Below, piece after piece: positions 1 through 7,984 of a stretch of DNA of 64,000 nucleotides. How positions within the stretch are numbered: the first letter of the stretch is position 1; each line of letters begins with the position of its first letter. This DNA is from Muribaculaceae bacterium (lineage in GTDB: Bacteria; Bacteroidota; Bacteroidia; Bacteroidales; Muribaculaceae). Position numbers and translations under genes: made by a program. Under the pieces are notes generated by a model. That model saw nothing but the letters and a program-made list of their open reading frames with translations, did not search any database and was not told where the DNA came from. The stretch covers positions 1-64,000 of the forward strand of contig JAFZHD010000021.1 of assembly GCA_017555085.1 (NCBI GenBank). The letters are read 5' to 3'.

Positions 1-20
1 GATCAAACTCTTCGTTGTTT
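1..20 (-). rRNA. rrs: 16S rRNA, 5' end only (runs off left edge)
   Basis: Read on the minus strand, positions 13-1 give GAAGAGTTTGATC, the universally conserved start of bacterial 16S rRNA (the 27F primer site). Only these first bases are in the window; the rest lies to the left. A consensus promoter 160-190 nt upstream supports an rRNA operon reading leftward. The exact mature 5' end is uncertain by several bases. Confidence 0.85.
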
Positions 21-181
21 ATATTGTTTCTATCTTTTCAGATTTTGTTTTTGAACAACCTTGTTGTGCCCTCGCTCCGATTGTGCTGTAGAATTGACTA
101 GAGTTTTTAATTGCTCTTGTACTACTTCGTCTCTATTGTAATTCTTTCAATGTTCGTTGGCTTTGTTCTCAAAAGCGAGTG

Positions 182-213
182 CAAAGTTAAGGCAGATTTT
201 TGAATTGGCAAAA
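182..213 (-). promoter_or_regulatory. rRNA operon promoter, Bacteroidota type
   Basis: On the minus strand TTTTG (213-209) is followed by a 19-nt spacer and TAACTTTG (189-182), an exact match to the Bacteroidota vegetative promoter (-33 TTG, -7 TAnnTTTG). It faces the 16S start, leaving a leader of about 160 nt. No boxA-like antiterminator could be identified with confidence in the leader. Confidence 0.8.
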
Positions 214-516
214 TATTTCTGAAATTATTTTTCATAGGTTTTTGAGCAATTTCTATCCTTTCTTATCATTATCAGCAACTTAACGATTTTTACACCAAAA
301 TTATTTAACTTTTGTTTACATTTTCAACCCTAATATCTTTCCCAAACAACAGTTTTCCGGTTAAATGACGCGAGTTAATTATTTTGACTATACCAATAAT
401 TATTTCGACGGCAAAAGCGCACTCACCAAAGGGCTTTTCGACCGATGCAAATAACTTGTCGGGAAATGTTGATAAATACATCTTATATATATGGGGAGAA
501 TGTGAGAATAATTTGC
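214..516. other. AT-rich intergenic stretch between rrn promoter and dnaE promoter
   Basis: Both strands were read. Short open frames exist on each strand (for example 305-589 minus), but they show no recognisable domain and run across the dnaE start. The stretch holds the divergent upstream regions of the rRNA operon and dnaE. No RNA gene or repeat was seen. Confidence 0.5.
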
Positions 517-524
517 TAACTTTG
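517..524 (+). promoter_or_regulatory. dnaE promoter, -7 element
   Basis: TAACTTTG matches the Bacteroidota -7 consensus TAnnTTTG and lies 47 nt before the dnaE start codon. No good -33 TTG is found at 19-20 nt spacing, so only the -7 box is claimed. Confidence 0.55.
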
Positions 525-571
525 ACATTCGTTATTTCAATAACAAAATCAATAAAATTACACATTATTAT

Positions 572-3500
572 ATGGAACCCTTTATTCATCTACATGTCCA
601 TACCCAATTCTCGGTTCTTGACGGACAGGCATCGATTCCGGCGTTGGTCGACAAGGCCATTGCTGACGGCATGCCCGGCATTGCCATTACCGACCACGGC
701 AACATGTTTGGCATCAAGGAGTTTTTCAACTATGTAAAGAAGAAAAACGGCAAAGTTAACGATGCTATCAAGGCTGCCAAGAAGGAAATCGAGAAATTCG
801 AGAAGTTGGAGAAAGGCGAAATTGAGCCCGAAAAGAAAAACGAGGACAACGAAAACACACCCGAAAACGGAGAAGAAACTCCCACCGAAACTCCCGCGGA
901 GGCTATTGCAAGACTGAAAGGCGAAATCGCAGCATTACAGAAAAAGTTGTTCAAACCGATTTTTGGCTGCGAGATGTATGTTGCCAACAAGTCGCGATTT
1001 GAAACTACCGACAAAAACGACCGCGGTCGCCACTTGGTCGTATTGGCCAAAAACGAAAAAGGCTACCGCAACTTGATTAAAATCGTATCTAACGCGTGGA
1101 CCGAGGGCTTTTATTCTCACCCGCGTACCGACAAAGATGACTTAGCAAAATATCACGAAGGCCTTATCGTGTGCTCGGCATGTCTTGGTGGCGAAATTCC
1201 CCGCCTTATCCAAGCAGGCGATATAGAAGAGGCTGAAAAGGTGGCACTTTGGTTTAAGGAGACTTTTGGCGAAGACTATTACATCGAATTGCAACGCCAT
1301 AAGGCTACCGTTCCACGCGCCAACCACGAAGTGTATCGCGTTCAGGAAATGGTGAACACCGAACTTATAAAAATCGCCGAAAAACTCGACATCAAACTCG
1401 TCTGCACAAACGATGTGCACTTTGTCAACGAAGAAGATGCCGAAGCACACGACCACTTGATTTGTGTGTCAACCGGCAAATTCCTCGACGACGAGCGCAT
1501 GCTATACAGCAAGCAGGAATGGATGAAAACACAAGCCGAAATGAACGCTGTGTTTGGCGACATTCCGCAAGCATTGAGCAACACTCTCGAAATTCTTGAT
1601 AAAGTTGAGTTCTACACCATTGACCACGGCCCTGTGTTGCCCAACTTCCCCCTACCCGACGGATTTACCGACAACGACGACTATTTGCGTTACTTGACAT
1701 ACGAAGGTGCAAAACGCCGTTGGGGCACTATCTCTGACGAACAGAAAGAGCGCATCGACTTTGAACTTAACACGATTAAGAACATGGGATTCCCTGGTTA
1801 CTTCCTTATCGTGCAAGACTTCATTGCCGCAGGCCGCAAACTTGGCGTATCAGTTGGTCCCGGTCGTGGCTCGGCTGCCGGCTCTGCCGTTGCATATTGC
1901 CTCGACATTACGCAAATCGACCCCATCAAATATGACTTGCTTTTTGAGCGTTTCTTGAACCCCGACCGTATTTCTTTGCCCGATATCGACATCGACTTTG
2001 ACGATGACGGTCGTACTGATGTATTGAAATATGTAACCGACAAGTATGGCGCCGACAAGGTTGCCCGCATCATCACATACGGCACTATGGCGGCTAAATC
2101 GGCTATCAAAGATGTGGCGCGCGTGCAACGATTGCCATTGCCCGAAAGCGACCGTTTGACAAAACTCATTCCGGCACGCATGCCCGAAGTCAATGGCAAA
2201 GCCTTGAAACCGACGCTCAAAAACTGCTATGAATATGTGCCCGAGTTCCGTCCCGAACTCGACAGCAACAATCCTCAAATCGTCAATACGCTGCGTTATG
2301 CCAAGGAACTTGAAGGCAATGTGCGCAACACCGGCGTTCACGCGTGTGGCGTAATCATTGGCCGCGACCCCATCACCGATTGGGTTCCCGTGAGCACCGC
2401 TACCGACAAAGACGGTTCAAAACTTCTCGTTACCCAATATGAAGGTTCGGTAATCGAAGACACCGGTCTTATCAAGATGGACTTCTTGGGTTTGAAAACG
2501 CTCTCTATCATCAAGGAGGCTGTTGCCAACATCAAACTTACCCGCGGCATCGATATTGACATCGACACTATACCCATTGACGACCCAAAGACATACGAAT
2601 TGTATAGCGAAGGCCACACCACTGGTACATTCCAATTTGAATCGGCCGGTATGCAAAAATACTTGCGCGAATTGCAACCATCAACTTTTGAAGACTTGAT
2701 TGCGATGAATGCGCTGTACCGTCCGGGCCCGATGGACTATATCCCCGACTTTATTGCGCGCAAACACGGCTTGAAGCCAATTGAGTATGACATTCCCATC
2801 ATGGAAAAATACCTCAAAGACACCTATGGCATCACCGTATATCAGGAGCAAGTGATGCTCTTGTCGCGCTTGTTGGCCAACTTCACCCGCGGTCAGAGCG
2901 ACACATTGCGCAAGGCGATGGGTAAGAAAATGATTGACAAGATGAACGAACTCAAAGCCTTGTTCATCGAAGGCGGTACCAGCAACGGCCATGATGCCAA
3001 GGTGCTTGAAAAGATTTGGGCCGACTGGGAAAAATTTGCCTCATACGCATTCAACAAGAGCCACGCAACATGTTACAGCTGGGTGGCATTCCAAACTGCA
3101 TACCTCAAAGCCAACTACCCTGCCGAATACATGGCTGCCGTGTTGAGCCGAAACCTTGCCGATATCACCAAACTCACTGGCTTCATGGACGAATGCAAGT
3201 CGATGAAGATTAAAGTTAAAGGCCCTGATGTAAACGAAAGTTTCGCCAAGTTCGGGGTAAATGCCAAAGGCGATATCCGCTTTGGCTTGGCAGGCGTGAA
3301 AGGCGTTGGTGCAAATGTTGTGAACGACATTATCGAGGCTCGCCAAAAAGGCGGTCCGTTTGAGTCAATCTATGACTTTATCGAACGCGTGAACTTGTCG
3401 TCACTCAACCGCCGCACTCTCGAAGCATTGGCTTTGTCGGGTGCATTTGACTGTTTCAGCGAAATCAAGCGCGAAGACTTCTTTGAACGCAACTCAAAAG

Positions 3501-4288
3501 ACGAGCAAATGTCGGAAGTGTTGATGCGCTACGGACAGTTGTTCCAAAACGACAAACAGCAAAGCAGCAATTCGCTCTTTGGCGATGATGAACCCGCAAT
3601 GGCTGCCGCAGCCCGTCCGCAAATCAAGCATGCAGTGCCTTGGTTTGACAGCGAACGATTGAACAAAGAGAAAGAACTTGTGGGCATGTATCTATCGGGA
3701 CACCCGCTTGACCAATACTTCTTGGAGGTTACATACGGATGCAACGGCAATGTTAAAGCACTCAACGAAGGCTCATTTGCCGAAGGTCACGAAATCACAA
3801 TTGGCGGCATGGTGACATCATTTGAGTCACGCCCCACCAAATCGGGCGGACAAATGGGGTTCATGAAATTTGAAGACTACACCGGTTCAACCGAGATTCG
3901 TTTGTTTGGCAAAGACTACATCCAATTTCACAACTACGGCATTCCTGGCACTCCCCTGCTCATCACAGGCCGTTTCCAACGCCGATTCAAAACCGAAGAA
4001 GTGAAATTTACCGTAACCAAGATGCAGTTGCTCGAAGAGATGAAAGGCAAGTTGGTACACTCAATCTCGTTTAAATTGCAGAAAGACAACATCAATGAGA
4101 ATTTCCACAACTTGTTGAAACAGCAAATCAAAGAATCGACCGAGAACCGCTGCAACATGGAATTCCGCATCTATGATCCTGATTCAAAACGCACTGTGAA
4201 GATGGTTTCAGATGCAAAAATTCCTCTTGACAAGACATTCCTCGAAATTCTCACCGACATGAACATTGACTATAAAGTCAACGATTAG
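572..4288 (+). CDS. dnaE: DNA polymerase III subunit alpha
   Basis: Catalytic subunit of the replicative polymerase. The 1238-residue product has an N-terminal PHP domain starting HLHVHTQFSVLDG near residue 7. The polymerase active-site motif PDIDIDFDDDGR is at about residue 470, followed by the palm/finger region, a helix-hairpin-helix segment and a C-terminal OB-fold region. Residues about 60-127 form a Lys/Glu-rich, coiled-coil-like insertion inside the PHP domain, between FFNYVKKKNG and KPIFGCEMYV. A shorter insertion at this place occurs in other Bacteroidales DnaE, so this is lineage-typical, though this one is long and very acidic. The start is chosen because HLHVH must sit near the N-terminus and a -7 promoter box lies just upstream. 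trxA follows with its own promoter. Confidence 0.97.
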   Translation: MEPFIHLHVHTQFSVLDGQASIPALVDKAIADGMPGIAITDHGNMFGIKEFFNYVKKKNGKVNDAIKAAKKEIEKFEKLEKGEIEPEKKNEDNENTPENGEETPTETPAEAIARLKGEIAALQKKLFKPIFGCEMYVANKSRFETTDKNDRGRHLVVLAKNEKGYRNLIKIVSNAWTEGFYSHPRTDKDDLAKYHEGLIVCSACLGGEIPRLIQAGDIEEAEKVALWFKETFGEDYYIELQRHKATVPRANHEVYRVQEMVNTELIKIAEKLDIKLVCTNDVHFVNEEDAEAHDHLICVSTGKFLDDERMLYSKQEWMKTQAEMNAVFGDIPQALSNTLEILDKVEFYTIDHGPVLPNFPLPDGFTDNDDYLRYLTYEGAKRRWGTISDEQKERIDFELNTIKNMGFPGYFLIVQDFIAAGRKLGVSVGPGRGSAAGSAVAYCLDITQIDPIKYDLLFERFLNPDRISLPDIDIDFDDDGRTDVLKYVTDKYGADKVARIITYGTMAAKSAIKDVARVQRLPLPESDRLTKLIPARMPEVNGKALKPTLKNCYEYVPEFRPELDSNNPQIVNTLRYAKELEGNVRNTGVHACGVIIGRDPITDWVPVSTATDKDGSKLLVTQYEGSVIEDTGLIKMDFLGLKTLSIIKEAVANIKLTRGIDIDIDTIPIDDPKTYELYSEGHTTGTFQFESAGMQKYLRELQPSTFEDLIAMNALYRPGPMDYIPDFIARKHGLKPIEYDIPIMEKYLKDTYGITVYQEQVMLLSRLLANFTRGQSDTLRKAMGKKMIDKMNELKALFIEGGTSNGHDAKVLEKIWADWEKFASYAFNKSHATCYSWVAFQTAYLKANYPAEYMAAVLSRNLADITKLTGFMDECKSMKIKVKGPDVNESFAKFGVNAKGDIRFGLAGVKGVGANVVNDIIEARQKGGPFESIYDFIERVNLSSLNRRTLEALALSGAFDCFSEIKREDFFERNSKDEQMSEVLMRYGQLFQNDKQQSSNSLFGDDEPAMAAAARPQIKHAVPWFDSERLNKEKELVGMYLSGHPLDQYFLEVTYGCNGNVKALNEGSFAEGHEITIGGMVTSFESRPTKSGGQMGFMKFEDYTGSTEIRLFGKDYIQFHNYGIPGTPLLITGRFQRRFKTEEVKFTVTKMQLLEEMKGKLVHSISFKLQKDNINENFHNLLKQQIKESTENRCNMEFRIYDPDSKRTVKMVSDAKIPLDKTFLEILTDMNIDYKVND

Positions 4289-4298
4289 CATTTTACTC

Positions 4299-4329
4299 TT
4301 TGAGAATTGTCAAATGATTACTAAATTTG
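4299..4329 (+). promoter_or_regulatory. trxA promoter
   Basis: TTTG (4299-4302), a 19-nt spacer and TAAATTTG (4322-4329) match the Bacteroidota consensus exactly. It lies 48 nt before trxA, just past the dnaE stop codon, so trxA can be transcribed independently of dnaE. Confidence 0.75.
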
Positions 4330-4377
4330 CAATAGGAAAATAACAATAATAATATAACTCTAAAAAACTAAACCAAA

Positions 4378-4701
4378 ATGGCATTTACATTTACCGACGA
4401 AAATGTAGCGGAAATCATTGCATCGGGCAAACCCGTAGTTATCGACTTTTGGGCAACATGGTGTGGCCCTTGTGTTCGCATGTCTCCTATGATTGATGAA
4501 TTGGCAGAAAAATATGGCGAACAAGTAGTTATCGGCAAATATAACATTGAAGAAGAAGGCGATTTGTGTTCAGATCACCGCATCATGTCAGTTCCCACTA
4601 TCCTTTTCTTCAAGAACGGCGAAAAAACCGCTATCCGCCTTGCCGGTTCACAAACAAAAGAAACTCTCGAAGAAAAAATCAACGAATTTCTCGCTCTCTA
4701 A
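4378..4701 (+). CDS. trxA: thioredoxin
   Basis: Cytoplasmic thiol-disulfide oxidoreductase of standard length (107 residues) and a single thioredoxin fold. The redox motif WCGPC places the active cysteines at residues 29 and 32. The conserved cis-proline is Pro73 in MSVPT. There is an extra cysteine at residue 64 (GDLCSDHR) outside the active site. No signal peptide is present. It lies 89 nt after dnaE with its own consensus promoter, and a bidirectional hairpin terminator separates it from the convergent ribBA. Confidence 0.95.
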   Translation: MAFTFTDENVAEIIASGKPVVIDFWATWCGPCVRMSPMIDELAEKYGEQVVIGKYNIEEEGDLCSDHRIMSVPTILFFKNGEKTAIRLAGSQTKETLEEKINEFLAL

Positions 4702-4725
4702 TCAGCGCGAAAGCAACACAAAACA

Positions 4726-4760
4726 AAAACGGCACCTTCATTGCGAAGATGCCGTTTTTA
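4726..4760. terminator. bidirectional terminator between trxA and ribBA
   Basis: Inverted repeat AAAAACGGCA / TGCCGTTTTT with an inner CTTC/GAAG stem. It has A-rich sequence before it and T-rich sequence after it, so it can terminate both trxA (plus) and ribBA (minus). Confidence 0.85.
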
Positions 4761-4779
4761 TTGTGTTATACTAATCTAC

Positions 4780-5991
4780 TTAAAGATTGTTGAGCACATG
4801 GCCCATGCGGTCTTTCTTTGTTTCCATGTAGAAACGGTTGTACTCGTTGGGTTCAACCTCGATTGACACATTGTCAACCACTTCGAGGCCAAATCCCTCA
4901 AGACCGATGCGTTTAACAGGATTGTTTGACATAAGACGCATTTTACACACACCGAGTGAGCGAAGAATTTGCGCACCTACGCCATAATTGCGCTCATCGG
5001 CTTTGTGGCCGAGATGGAGGTTGGCGTCAACAGTATCCATGCCGTTTTCTTGGAGTTTGTAGGCGGCAATCTTATCCATCAAGCCGATGCCACGACCTTC
5101 CTGATTGAGATAAACGATAACACCACGGCCTTCGGCTTCAATCATGCGCATGGCTTTGTGTAATTGTTCGCCACAGTCACAGCGTTTAGAACCGAAAATA
5201 TCGCCAGTAGCACATGACGAGTGCACTCGCACAAGCACAGGGTCTTCGGGAGTAAACTCGCCTTTGATGAGAGCGATATGTTCAAGCCCGTTGCTTTTCT
5301 GACGGAAGGGAATGAGTCGGAAGTGGCCATACTCTGTGGGCATATCCACCTCTTCGCCCTTCTCTACGAGCGATTCTTGTTTCACGCGATAGGCAATAAG
5401 GTCGGTGATTGACACAAGTTTCATTCCCCAACGGTCGGCCATTTCGCGCAATTCGGGCAAACGGGCCATTGTGCCGTCGTCGCTCATGATTTCCATGAGA
5501 GCGGCTGCGGGATAAAGACCTGCCAAACGCGCGAGGTCAACGCCAGCCTCGGTGTGACCGGGACGACGAAGCACGCCTTCGTCTTGTGCATAAAGGGGAT
5601 TGATGTGACCGGGACGGCCAAATGTTTCGGGAGTTGAAGCGGGGTCGGCCAATGCACGGATAGTAGCGGCACGGTCTTCGATAGACACTCCTGTTGAGCA
5701 GCCTTCAAGTTTGTCAACAGTAACAGTGAAGGGAGTTCCCAATACCGATGTATTGTCATCGACCTGACGGTTGAGCTGCAACTCGCGGCAACGGCTCATG
5801 GTGATGGGCACACACAACACACCGCGAGCATTTTTAAGCATAAAGTTCACTTGCTCGGGAGTGATTTTCTCGGCAGCGACAATGAGGTCACCTTCGTTTT
5901 CACGGTCCTCATCATCAACCACGATAACAAATTTACCTTCCTTGAAATCAACCAAGGCTTCTTCTATGGAGTCAAGTTTGATGGGTTGCAT
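4780..5991 (-). CDS. ribBA: bifunctional 3,4-dihydroxy-2-butanone-4-phosphate synthase / GTP cyclohydrolase II
   Basis: Catalyses the two entry reactions of riboflavin synthesis, from ribulose 5-phosphate and from GTP. The 403-residue protein has an N-terminal RibB domain (about residues 1-200) with the acidic motif [11 protein letters not shown] and [14 protein letters not shown]. The C-terminal RibA domain (about 205-400) contains the zinc-binding motif [18 protein letters not shown], so both halves look active. It starts 10 nt after the LptF/G-type permease gene and is probably co-transcribed with it. No FMN riboswitch fits in that gap. Confidence 0.96.
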   Translation of the reverse strand: MQPIKLDSIEEALVDFKEGKFVIVVDDEDRENEGDLIVAAEKITPEQVNFMLKNARGVLCVPITMSRCRELQLNRQVDDNTSVLGTPFTVTVDKLEGCSTGVSIEDRAATIRALADPASTPETFGRPGHINPLYAQDEGVLRRPGHTEAGVDLARLAGLYPAAALMEIMSDDGTMARLPELREMADRWGMKLVSITDLIAYRVKQESLVEKGEEVDMPTEYGHFRLIPFRQKSNGLEHIALIKGEFTPEDPVLVRVHSSCATGDIFGSKRCDCGEQLHKAMRMIEAEGRGVIVYLNQEGRGIGLMDKIAAYKLQENGMDTVDANLHLGHKADERNYGVGAQILRSLGVCKMRLMSNNPVKRIGLEGFGLEVVDNVSIEVEPNEYNRFYMETKKDRMGHVLNNL

Positions 5992-6001
5992 ATATTAATT
6001 T

Positions 6002-7912
6002 CTAATTATTTTTTAATTGAGTTTGTATTTCGCGTGTAACATTAGCGGCAGCTGCCACATCTTTGAGCAATCGTTTGCGACAATGCATGCCAATGAGATA
6101 TACCGGCAAGCCAATGGGGAACAATATCATTGCTGTATATGACATCCACTTGCTCGACGATGGTTGATGAAACCATAATTGTCGAACAATGGGATAGTCC
6201 ATAAGTTTGTTGATAATTATTTTGTCGCGCGAGTTTGACATATATTCGACAGTGCCCTCTATTTGTTCAACAAGAGCGCCAGTTTCATCACTGTTAATGC
6301 CTTGCATCCAATACTGCACATAACTCATTGTGCGGGCATAGCGAGCAGTGAACGCGCTGCAAGCATCGGCAAGAGATTGAAGCATTGCAAGAGCATCGGT
6401 CACCACTACTTCATCCATAATCACCTCTTTCATCTGCACATTGCGAATTTCGTTGACACCCAAAAGCCGGCGGAAGAAATTGGCATAAGCATCGCGATTA
6501 AACACGGCCGAATCGTTAACGGCTTTATAGGTAAAGAAGATGCCCAACGGCAGCAGTACGGCAGAGCTCAACCACATACCTTCCCATACATCAAGGCGAC
6601 CTTCACGAGCCATTTTGTAACCCGAGTTGTCGATGATATAATAGAATATGAACAGGAAGACCGATATCACAAGAGGCATACCCAAACCGCCTTTGCGAAT
6701 GATTGCCCCGAGCGGCGCACCGATAAAGAAGAAGATAATGCACGCAAACGAGAGCGTGAATTTCTTGTGCAACTCAATGCCGTGACGGCGAATCGTCTTG
6801 CGGTCATCGCGCATCTGATAACTGCGAAATTCGTAGTCCTGACGGTTGCGCTTGGCTTTTGAGATAGCCTGTGCGATTAGACCTTTTTCAGAGGCTGCAT
6901 TTTTGCCACGATAAAGCGAATCAATATCGAGAGGCTTTTCAAGCGTAATAGGCTTTTGTGGCACTTCAATCACACCTCCGTTGGCATATTGTCGCTCATA
7001 ATAAGGAATGCCCAAATAAGGAATTTGCTTGATAGCCTCGCCATAGGTTGTGCCGATTGAATCGATGCGATGATTTACCGAGTCAATTGTTGCCTGCAAT
7101 TCCTTTATGTTTTTACCCACATATTGGTTGCGCATACCTTCCTCGTCCATGCGGTTGAAGTTAGCGTCAAACGATATGAGAATTTCTTTGCTGTCAAATA
7201 TCTCGCGACGGTAAGGCACATTGCCCTTCACAGTTCCGCCCTGCTCTTTGAGATTTTCAAACTGTTCGCCGTCATAAAGACGCAAAAACAAGTGGGTTTT
7301 ATCGCTTGTCATCGACATTTTTCCCGAGTCGGCAAGAATGATGCGTGCGTTGTCAAATCCGGCCGACATGTCATAAATCATCACATTGTTCAACATACCT
7401 GTGCTGCGGTCTTTACTCTCCACAAACAGGTTATAGCCGGGAATTTGGTCATAGAACACGCCTTCGGGAATTTCGAGTTCGGGCGATTTCTGACGCATTG
7501 AGTAGAGCAGAGTCCACATCTTGGTCTGCGCCACGGGTAAGACATTATTCTGGAAGAAAAACGCGCCGATAGCAACAAAAGTCATCAGCACCATGAGCGG
7601 TCGCATGGCTTTGAGCAGCGACACCCCCGAAGCCTTCATGGCAGTGAGTTCAAAACGCTCACCGAGATTACCAAATGTCATGAGCGATGCAAGCAACACG
7701 GCCAAAGGCAAGGCCATGGGCACCATTGTGAGCGCGGCATAGAAAAACAATTCGGCAATAACACTCACTTCAAGGCCTTTGCCCACGAGGTCATCGATAT
7801 AACGCCACAAGAACTGCATCAAGACGATAAACAGACATATAAAAAATGTCATGAGGAACAGAGGCAAAAAACTCTGCAACATGAATGTATATAGTCGTTT
7901 TATCTTTAACAT
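6002..7912 (-). CDS. LptF/LptG-family permease (YjgP/YjgQ)
   Basis: Inner-membrane protein of the family that forms the membrane part of the LptBFG lipopolysaccharide exporter. The product has 636 residues. Membrane spans lie near the N-terminus (about residues 10-110), then a periplasmic beta-rich region and further spans (about residues 385-460). A C-terminal extension of some 150 residues ends in another hydrophobic pair. Proteobacterial LptF/G are about 360 residues; longer versions are usual in Bacteroidota. The start at MLKIKRLYTF is preferred over an in-frame ATG 57 nt upstream because a -7 box (7944-7937) lies between them. Whether it pairs with another LptF/G copy cannot be seen here. 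Confidence 0.85.
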   Translation of the reverse strand: MLKIKRLYTFMLQSFLPLFLMTFFICLFIVLMQFLWRYIDDLVGKGLEVSVIAELFFYAALTMVPMALPLAVLLASLMTFGNLGERFELTAMKASGVSLLKAMRPLMVLMTFVAIGAFFFQNNVLPVAQTKMWTLLYSMRQKSPELEIPEGVFYDQIPGYNLFVESKDRSTGMLNNVMIYDMSAGFDNARIILADSGKMSMTSDKTHLFLRLYDGEQFENLKEQGGTVKGNVPYRREIFDSKEILISFDANFNRMDEEGMRNQYVGKNIKELQATIDSVNHRIDSIGTTYGEAIKQIPYLGIPYYERQYANGGVIEVPQKPITLEKPLDIDSLYRGKNAASEKGLIAQAISKAKRNRQDYEFRSYQMRDDRKTIRRHGIELHKKFTLSFACIIFFFIGAPLGAIIRKGGLGMPLVISVFLFIFYYIIDNSGYKMAREGRLDVWEGMWLSSAVLLPLGIFFTYKAVNDSAVFNRDAYANFFRRLLGVNEIRNVQMKEVIMDEVVVTDALAMLQSLADACSAFTARYARTMSYVQYWMQGINSDETGALVEQIEGTVEYMSNSRDKIIINKLMDYPIVRQLWFHQPSSSKWMSYTAMILFPIGLPVYLIGMHCRKRLLKDVAAAANVTREIQTQLKNN

Positions 7913-7936
7913 TTCTATCTTTATTGTTTCAAACTG

Positions 7937-7944
7937 CAAAGATA
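7937..7944 (-). promoter_or_regulatory. -7 element upstream of LptF/G-type gene
   Basis: Minus-strand TATCTTTG 24 nt before the chosen start codon. The -33 element is poor. The box decides against the longer upstream start codon of the permease gene. Confidence 0.55.
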
Positions 7945-7984
7945 CGAAATTTAATGCATATTGCAGCAATCACAGCCACAGAGT

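Noticed and set aside
6263..6862. 199-codon open frame antisense to the LptF/G-type gene
   Set aside because: Shadow of a real gene: composition typical of antisense reading, with no recognisable domain.
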